Of a DNA stretch of 64,000 nt, positions 57,379 to 64,000 are shown in pieces. Below the pieces are notes generated by a model. The model was not told where the DNA came from. It saw only the letters and a list, made by a program, of their open reading frames with translations, and made no database searches. Numbering within the stretch: position 1 is the stretch's first letter; each line of letters opens with the position of its first letter. Made by a program: the position numbers and the translations under genes. Origin of the DNA: Pseudeuparius sepicola (taxonomy: Eukaryota > Arthropoda > Insecta > Coleoptera > Anthribidae). Location: the NCBI GenBank assembly GCA_963920635.1, contig OY987306.1:11178001-11242000 (forward strand), in the 5' to 3' direction.

Positions 57379-59999
57379 CAGGGTGGTTCACTTTTATGTG
57401 GTAGGACTTTAACATTAGATAGAAAAAGATAATCTAAAATGAAAATTTTATATCAACATATATCGGGGAAAGCTTAGTTTCCGAGATACAGGGCGTTGAA
57501 GTGTTGGAAAAAATATGAAGTATTTTTTACACTGTCCGAACCAGTGGAGATATTTAAACCAAATTTGATGTGTAGTACCACCTTTTTGACTACGATATTT
57601 AGTGATAATATGAAGGTCCTGAAATAACCAGTGGTGGAGTTATGGGTTTTCACTATCACTAAATTTAAAAAGTAATTAGTACGGACCTGTCTCACATCAA
57701 CGTAAATTTTTTCGTAAAGTTCTTTCAATTCTCTACAAAAAGTGTATCTTGACATTTTTTTGTATCTGCCACGGTTGTGTAGTAAATGAATTATTTCGTT
57801 TCCATCTCAGCCTCTTTTGCCTAAAAATGTGTTTTCTAAGATTATTGATAAATATCGCAAATAACAGAAATTAATTATGGAACACTTATCGGATTCAGCT
57901 ATTTTATTTTTAATTTTATGGAAACAATTTTAAAAATAAACTGGCACTTGGTTTGAGGTACATTACTTTATTATCATTTTAACATTTTTATCAAATCTGT
58001 ATTATTTCTTAATAATTTTTATAATTCTAAATTTGTAGAATTCTAAATTATTCCACGACGAGTAAAACATGATTCTTCCGCCCATAAAATGTTATTTAAA
58101 AATTGTCTTATTTCCTTTGACTACAAAATCCATCGGCAAAATACTAATGTCCTTTCTGCATCGCCGTACTGGTGAATATAAGTGTGCCATGGAAAAGAAA
58201 ATCTTATTGACAGTTAATAATACAATAATCTGTCATCCAGTAGATGAACGTAGCAGCGCCGCAGTTTGTCTTTGTTAATAATTAAAATGCCGTTCCAATT
58301 TACAAATGAAGAGCAGGCTGACATCCATTTCTGCTATGGAGTTGCAAATGGGAACTCTGCGGAAGCAGCCAGAGAATACCGGAGGCGATTTCCAAATAGG
58401 CGCCATCCGCGTCCCTCGGTGTTTGTTAACATGCACCGGCAATTCAGAACTCGCGGTCTGAGAACTAGAATCGTCGAACGAGGAAATGAAAACAATATCC
58501 AACAATTCAGACGCAACAATGAGATTCTTCGTGAATTCGATAGGAATCCTACAACAAGTAGCAGAAGAGTGTCAGTGGCCCTACGTGTTTCAAAGTCTGC
58601 AATTTTGCGAGCTTTAAAAAGAGGTCACAGGCATGCGTATCATCTACAACCCGTACAAGGTTTAAGGCCCGGCGATGCAGAAAGAAGATTAGTGTTTTGC
58701 CGATGGATTTTGGAGTCAATTGAAGGAAATAGACAATTTTTAAATAACATTTTATGGACGGACGAGTCGTGTTTTACTCGTCGTGGAGTAGTAAACTTTC
58801 ATAATCAGCATATTTGGGCAAAAGAAAACCCACATGCAATCCGGACAAGAAATTTTCAGGTCGAATTTAGTGTCAATGTTTGGATTGGACTGTACAACCA
58901 TCATCTGTTTGGACCCTTTTTTTTTGCCACAGCGAGTGAATGGTGGAGTTTTTAGTAGCTGAGCATAATAATATGTGGGAAGACATTCCTTTAAACTTAA
59001 GATTGTTGGCTTGGTTCCAACTTGACGGCTGTCCTGCACATTTTAACCGAAATGTGAGGAACTGGTTAAATAATAACTTTCCAAATAGGTGGATCAGACG
59101 AGGGGGATCGGTCGCTTGGCCACCACGTTCTCCGGACATAACACCTCTGGACTTCTTCGTATGGGGATTTTTAAAAGAACAAGTCTATGCGACTCCTGTA
59201 GAAACAAGGGAACAACTTATTGATCGTATCAGAAATGCGTGCGATGAATTGAGAAATGGCAATTTAATCGATGCTGTTCAATCCGTTAGGCGTCGAAGTG
59301 AATTATGTGTGCAACAGAATGGATCACATTTTGAACAATTGTTGAATGTTGTACAAATTTAGAATTATAAAAATTATTAAGAAATAATACTAGATTTGAT
59401 AAAAATGTTAAAATGATAATAAAGTAATGTACCACAAACCAAGGGCCAGTTTATTTTTAAAATTGTTTCCATAAAATTAAAAATAAAATAGCTGAATCCG
59501 ATAAGTGTTCCATAATTAATTTCTGTTATTTGCGATATTTATCAATAATCTTAGAAAACACATTTTTAGGCAAAAAAGGCTGAGATGGAAACGAAATAAT
59601 TTATTTACTACACAACCGTGGCAGATACAAAAAAATGTCAAGATACACTTTTTGTAGAGAATTGAAGGAACTTTACGTTGATGTGAGACAGGTCCGTACT
59701 AATTACTTTTTAAATTTAGTGATAGTGAAAACCCATAACTCCACCACTGGTTATTTCAGGACCTTCATATTATCACTAAATATCGTAGTCAAAAAGGTGG
59801 TACTACACATCAAATTTGGTTTAAATATCTCCACTGGTTCGGACAGTGTAAAAAATACTTCATATTTTTTCAAACACTTCAACGCCCTGTATCTCGGAAA
59901 CTAAGCTTTCCCCGATATATGTTGATATAAAATTTTCATTTTAGATTATCTTTTTCTATCTAATGTTAAAGTCCTACCACATAAAAGTGAACCACCCTG
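57379..59999 (+). mobile_element. near-complete DD41D transposon with ~650-bp inverted repeats
   Basis: The ends CAGGGTGGTTCACTTTTATG and its inverse finishing AAGTGAACCACCCTG are flanked by TA. The left arm (57379 to about 58060) and right arm (about 59363-59999) are inverted copies with minor indels; they differ, for instance, by a few codons near 57700 and 59680. The transposase occupies nearly all of the centre. This is the closest thing in the window to an autonomous parent of the palindromic derivatives, although its arms are not those of the other families. Its right end abuts the next element, TA next to TA. Confidence 0.85.
58287..59362 (+). pseudogene. DD41D mariner-type transposase with two frame changes
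   Basis: From ATG 58287 it reads MPFQFTNEEQADIHFCYG, EAAREYRRRFPNRRHPRPS and SKSAILRALKRG (amino-terminal helix-turn-helix region), then ILWTDESCFTRRG (first Asp), NQHIWAKENPHAI and NVWIGLYNHHLFGPF. The frame changes twice near 58915-58955, the first at a long T run. It resumes as AWFQLDGCPAHFNRNV (second Asp), WPPRSPDITPLDFFVWGF (third Asp) and ends CVQQNGSHFEQLLNVVQI. I count 41 residues between the second and third Asp. Unlike the copy at 52823-54083 it has no introns. The T-run shift could be a sequencing error. It would act in the nucleus on its own terminal repeats. Confidence 0.8.
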
Positions 60000-60003
60000 T
60001 ATA

Positions 60004-61173
60004 CAGGGTGTTCCTTAATGACATGATAATACTTAAGGGGGTTATTCTTGGGCCCATTTTAAGAAAAAAACTTCATATGAACGTATGTCGTAAACGTCCT
60101 AACTTTTGAGATACAGGGCGTTGAAATCCATTTTTTTAAATTGAATTTTGGTTATATCTCCCGAAATAATCAAGCTGCTGAACTGAAATTTGGCACTGCT
60201 ATGTTTTTGGGGATGGAGAATAAGCTGAAAATGTCAATTTCACCGTATCTCACAGAGGGCGCCACTTGCGCTGATTTTTGATCACGCTTTTACGCGTAAC
60301 TTTTTTGAGGTTATCTTTTTGGTCCTGCAGGTCCATCATTTTAGTGCATCTTTTCATTCTGCAAGAAAAAGGTACTCTTGTTTCATAACGATAAAATCAA
60401 CCGTTTGCTTTGAAATTGCCAAAAGGTTCTCCAAAACACCTGTTGACTTCAATATTCGAAACATAAAATTTTCACCTACCACCTTCAAGTGTTACAGATC
60501 AACTGTACCATTTAAACTGAGACAAAAATCCCTATGAACAATGTACCAAAAATTATTCGCTTTCAAAATGGAAAGGATTGAATTTGACAAAATTTGGACA
60601 CTCTATTTCAAGAAAACCAATGGTGTTTTGACCAATGCCCATTTGGCATTTTTTTCATCATTTTGAATGTACAGTTAATCTGTAACATTTGAAAGCAGTA
60701 GGTGAAAATTTTATGTTTCGAATATTGGAATCAACAGGTGTTTTGGAGAACGTTTTGGCAATTTCAAAGCAAACGGTTGATTTAATCGTTATGAAACAAG
60801 AGTACCTTTTTCTTGCAGAATGAAAAGGTGCACTAAAATGATGGACCTGCAGGACCAAAAAGGTAACCTCAAAAAAGTTACGCGTAAAAGCGTGATCAAA
60901 AAACAGCGCAAGTGGCGCCTTCTGTGAGATACGGTGAAATTGACATTTTCAACTTATTCTCCATCCCCAAAAACATAGCAGTGCCAAATTTCAGTTCAAC
61001 AGCTTGATTATTTAGGGAGACGTAGCCAAAATTCAATTTAAAAAAATGGACTTTAACGCCCTGTATCTCAAAAGTTAGGACGTTTACGATATACGTTCAT
61101 ATGAAGTTTTTTTCTTAGAATGGGCCCAAGAATAACCCCCTTAAGTATTAGCATGTCATTAAGGAACACCTTG
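60004..61173. mobile_element. palindromic Tc1/mariner-like element (family 6), copy 2
   Basis: Starts CAGGGTGTTCCTTAATGACA and ends AGGAACACCTTG. It is nearly identical to 21392-22556, but a few differences in the arms show independent copies. It begins at the TA next to the end of the DD41D element. Confidence 0.85.
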
Positions 61174-61181
61174 TATATATA

Positions 61182-61948
61182 ATAATAATAATTCTCACCC
61201 TCACAGTACTCCAAACTAGGAGTACCCCAGAAGCAACCACATGCTTGTGCGGGGGAGGGGGGCAATTACTATTATTTTGTCTTCGTTGCCATTTACGGCT
61301 AGGGCCGCCTTTTTTCCCGATAGAACTAGGATAGCATTCGCTCAAGTACTACGGAAAAACCTAGAAAACCGTAGTAATCCCAGTGAGTGTAGGACAATTA
61401 ATAAATCACACGGATAAAGCTATTTCGGAGCAATACGGTGAACCCACATTTGTCCAGCGCTCTTGGCCATAGCGGTGTTTTTCTTTAAAGACATATGCAT
61501 GCGCCTGCCTCGAACCAAAGTCGATCGAAGGCAGAAAAACATGCAAAAATGAGATATGATAGTCTGTTTTATACAATCCGGGGAAAGTGCAGTTGCAACG
61601 AACAATTTATACTACGAGCGGTATCCAGACATCCTTTCAAGGACATTTTTGCAAGATTGCGACACAATTTAATTAATAGTGGACATTTTAAAAAGATAGG
61701 CCGGAAAGGTACGAGTTAAACAGAGATATAGGCATTTTCCCAGAATCATATCCCATTTTTCATAACTTTCAAATTTCATTGTACTTATGTTATAGAGTTT
61801 ATAAATTACAAAAAAATAGAAAAATCTCTACACTGCCTAAACAGATTAACTGAACATTTGACAGGTATAGATAACCGTACTAGCATGTGGTTGCTTCTGG
61901 GGTACTCCTAGTTTGGGGTATTGTGAGGGTGAGAATTATTATTATTGT
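61182..61948. mobile_element. inverted-repeat element with CTCACCCTCACA ends
   Basis: AATTCTCACCCTCACAGTAC at the left and an inverse ending GTGAGGGTGAGAATT near 61935 frame 770 bp; the terminal repeats are about 65 bp and include AAACTAGGAGTACCCCAGAA. Both ends sit in ATAATAATAAT tracts. The 74-codon frame at 61495-61719 has no recognised domain. Superfamily not determined. Confidence 0.65.
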
Positions 61949-62562
61949 ATAAAAGCAATTCGAATCTTTCTAGTCCAATAAAGATGTGCTCGGCTTATAG
62001 AAGTCGCAAAAAAAATCCAATTCGAAGGATTTTTCCAGGGTTGCTTGGGGACTGTCTACTCTCCTGAGTGTACAACCAAAAGATTACACTCGAACTCTTG
62101 GTACCAATTTAGGGTGGTTTCGTAAAAAATATGGGTGGTTTCCTAAACATTTTTTTAGAGCAAAATGACTAATAAAAGTTGTAAGGGATCAAAGTATGAA
62201 CAACTTTTCCTCATAAACTTTTCTGTATCTCTAATACATAACGAGTTACAGCGCATTACTTTTATGACAAAAATTCCGCACGCTGCAGGGGTAGACTTGT
62301 AAAACATTTTTTTACAAAAAAAATGACCATAATAAAAGTTTTACAGGATGAATTTTTAAACAACTTTTTCTTCTAAACTTTTTTGTGTCTCCAATACTTA
62401 CTGATTTACAGGGAATTATATTTTTTTATTAATTTTTGTGATATACCTAAAGCTCTGTAAATCATTAAGAAGTTCATCCTCGAAAACTTTTATTCAGGTC
62501 ATTTTTCTGTAAAAAAATGTTTATAAGACCACATCTGCAGCGTGAGGAATTTTTGTCATATA
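61949..62562. other. spacer containing a partial palindrome
   Basis: ACAAAAATTCCGCACGCTGC at about 62267 and its inverse near 62535-62556 bound an imperfect inverted repeat of about 290 bp with CATAATAAAAGTTTTACAGG inside. It may be a decayed member of the mariner palindromes. Confidence 0.45.
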
Positions 62563-63470
62563 CAGGGTGCCCAACTTTATAACTGTACAAATCCGTAAAA
62601 TCTTCATTTTTTGAGACAAAAGCCTAAACTTTTTTTTGTTTGAAAAGCCTTCAAAAACCGTTTCTTTTGGCCTACCTTTCATTTTCAAAATAAAAATCCG
62701 CAGGGCCGGCTCTGATTTTTTTATGCCTCCGATTTTCACGAAAACCATTTAGCGATTTTTTTTATTTAAAATCTGACCCCACAGCGTTAATCAGAACACC
62801 CCACAACCCCTATATACTAAATTTGAATAACAAATATACAGGGAGTTCCATTCTGCAGGGTGTCAAAGTTGAGCAAAATAGGAATTTTAAAGGCATCTGC
62901 CAAGTCAAGTGTGCCATGGAATCCCCTCAAAACAGTTGAATGGTCAATAGAACCACCCAAGGTGTTGGGGGTACAAAGGTCCAATACAAAATATACAGAG
63001 TACCTATTCGTATTTGTGCCATCTCAAATTACTGCATTTTTGGGACTTTATACGGGTCAAAAATCGAGCACATCAAAGCCGCTCCACACACTATAAACGA
63101 ACTAAATCTAAAAAATACAGAAACCTGTCAGCCAGTAAATCCATGTCAGTCAAGGTGGCTGGTGTGCCACAACAGGAAACGCACAGAAAATGTATCATCT
63201 TAGACAGTGAATTTGTTGAGATAGGTCCAATAATTTAATTTTTTTTTATTTGTTAGTTGGCATTTTGTAAAGAAATGCATTATTTTTGGGTTTATCAATA
63301 TTTTTCAATGATTCCAGAGTACTCTCTTGATCCGTATAAGTTTCATAAAATTTTAGAATTTTGAGACGGCTCAGAGAAAAATACCCTGTATATTTTTGTA
63401 GTAAATCTTTTCACACCAACATTTTGAGTGGTCCTGTTGAACATTCGACTGTTTTGAAGGGATTCCACAC
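62563..63470. mobile_element. palindromic element (family 2), second copy
   Basis: Begins CAGGGTGCCCAACTTTATAA after TA. It follows 8935-9500 closely (AGCGATTTTTTTTATTTAAA). The right arm breaks off at about 63470 after GAAGGGATTCCACA, where the next repeat starts. Confidence 0.65.
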
Positions 63471-63479
63471 TGAAAGAAT

Positions 63480-63840
63480 TACTTTGCTACGGTTAGTAAG
63501 AACTCAATTACCTCAGCAAAATATCTGCATTAAATAAGCGCCGAGTGAGTTACTTTGCTACCGCAGCAAAGAACGCTTTGCTAAAGACAACTCAATTGCA
63601 GTAAGTAAGCAGATTTGTTGAAAATCACTATGCTGTGATAATTCAACCCTTGTATTAAGGCAAGTGAGTCAGCTCGCTAACCACAAGTGAGTTGCTTAGC
63701 TACCATAGCAAATAATTTAATTGTGCGGTTATGTAGGTAGGTATTGTTGCTGTAATTGAATCAGCTCATTAATGACAATTAAGCTGCCCACTAGCCACAA
63801 GTGAGTTGCTTACCTACCATGGCAAAAAATTCATTTGTTG
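63480..63840. repeat. degenerate tandem repeat with GTGAGTTGCTTA motif
   Basis: CACAAGTGAGTTGCTTAGCT followed by ACCATAGCAAA occurs near 63688 and again near 63796, with a more diverged version near 63540 (GAGTGAGTTACTTTGCTACC). The spacing of the best pair is about 108 bp. No gene is seen to the end of the window. Confidence 0.5.
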
Positions 63841-64000
63841 CCGGCGTCTTTAAAGGTATACGTAAAAATTAATATCTTCAAACTTAATGTCCGCTTGGTA
63901 GCACATTATTGTTATATTATACATAATCTGCATCCTGTCAAAAGTGTAAAACAGCGCAGCCAGATTTTTTGTTTTTCCTGTAGTTTTCCCATTTCATGTT

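Noticed and set aside
57474..57755. 93-codon frame repeated at 59635-59904
   Set aside because: Both lie in the terminal inverted repeats of the DD41D element, outside the transposase.

Overview
This window looks like repeat-dominated intergenic DNA from an insect: AT-rich, with frequent TACCTACC-type strings, introns inside transposase genes, and only eukaryotic transposon families. I cannot name the species. I found no convincing host protein gene, rRNA or CRISPR array. Nearly everything recognisable is a transposable element (TE) or a fragment of one, often nested.

The dominant theme is Tc1/mariner-type DNA transposons that end in CAGGGTG (or close variants) and are flanked by TA. The central copy (57379-59999) carries a near-complete transposase whose catalytic spacing I count as DD41D, enclosed in inverted repeats of about 650 bp. 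A second lineage (52260-55864) has short terminal inverted repeats (TIRs) and a transposase split by two introns, one of them GC-AG. At least ten other units (6846-8318, 8935-10065, 10080-10439, 10444-11350, 13968-15660, 21392-22556, 24191-25611, 29382-30585, 31210-31932, 33587-34264, 56196-57365, 60004-61173) are large palindromes. Three of these copies still hold the tail of a transposase reading frame between the arms. One insertion (29382-30585) has a matching empty site elsewhere in the window (36643), which fixes the ends and the TA target duplication.

A second theme is THAP-domain elements with 8-bp target duplications, consistent with the P superfamily. One (3783-5396) contains a nested sibling (4525-5351). 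One (36983-43537) still has its target duplication although it was opened by a hAT element, which was itself opened by a palindromic miniature element, and separately by a complete 4.35-kb Ty3/Gypsy LTR retrotransposon (38619-42972). A third THAP element of a different family lies at 11750-13356. The LTR element has CsRn1-clade traits: a CHCC gag box, a tRNA-Trp-like primer site and 193-bp LTRs.

Non-LTR retrotransposons appear as a 5'-truncated copy with an open reverse transcriptase frame (1282-3227), a decayed minus-strand copy (47363-49560), an RNase H/zinc-knuckle remnant (34375-34780) and a Dong/R4-like tail set inside a TAA microsatellite (46936-47348). Other items are a pogo-like transposase tail, a tRNA-derived SINE head, a long tetranucleotide microsatellite, a 1.07-kb foldback, short tandem arrays, and a 1.94-kb near-identical duplication (19349-21282 and 28130-30064). 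Stretches not listed are decayed or unrecognised AT-rich sequence.
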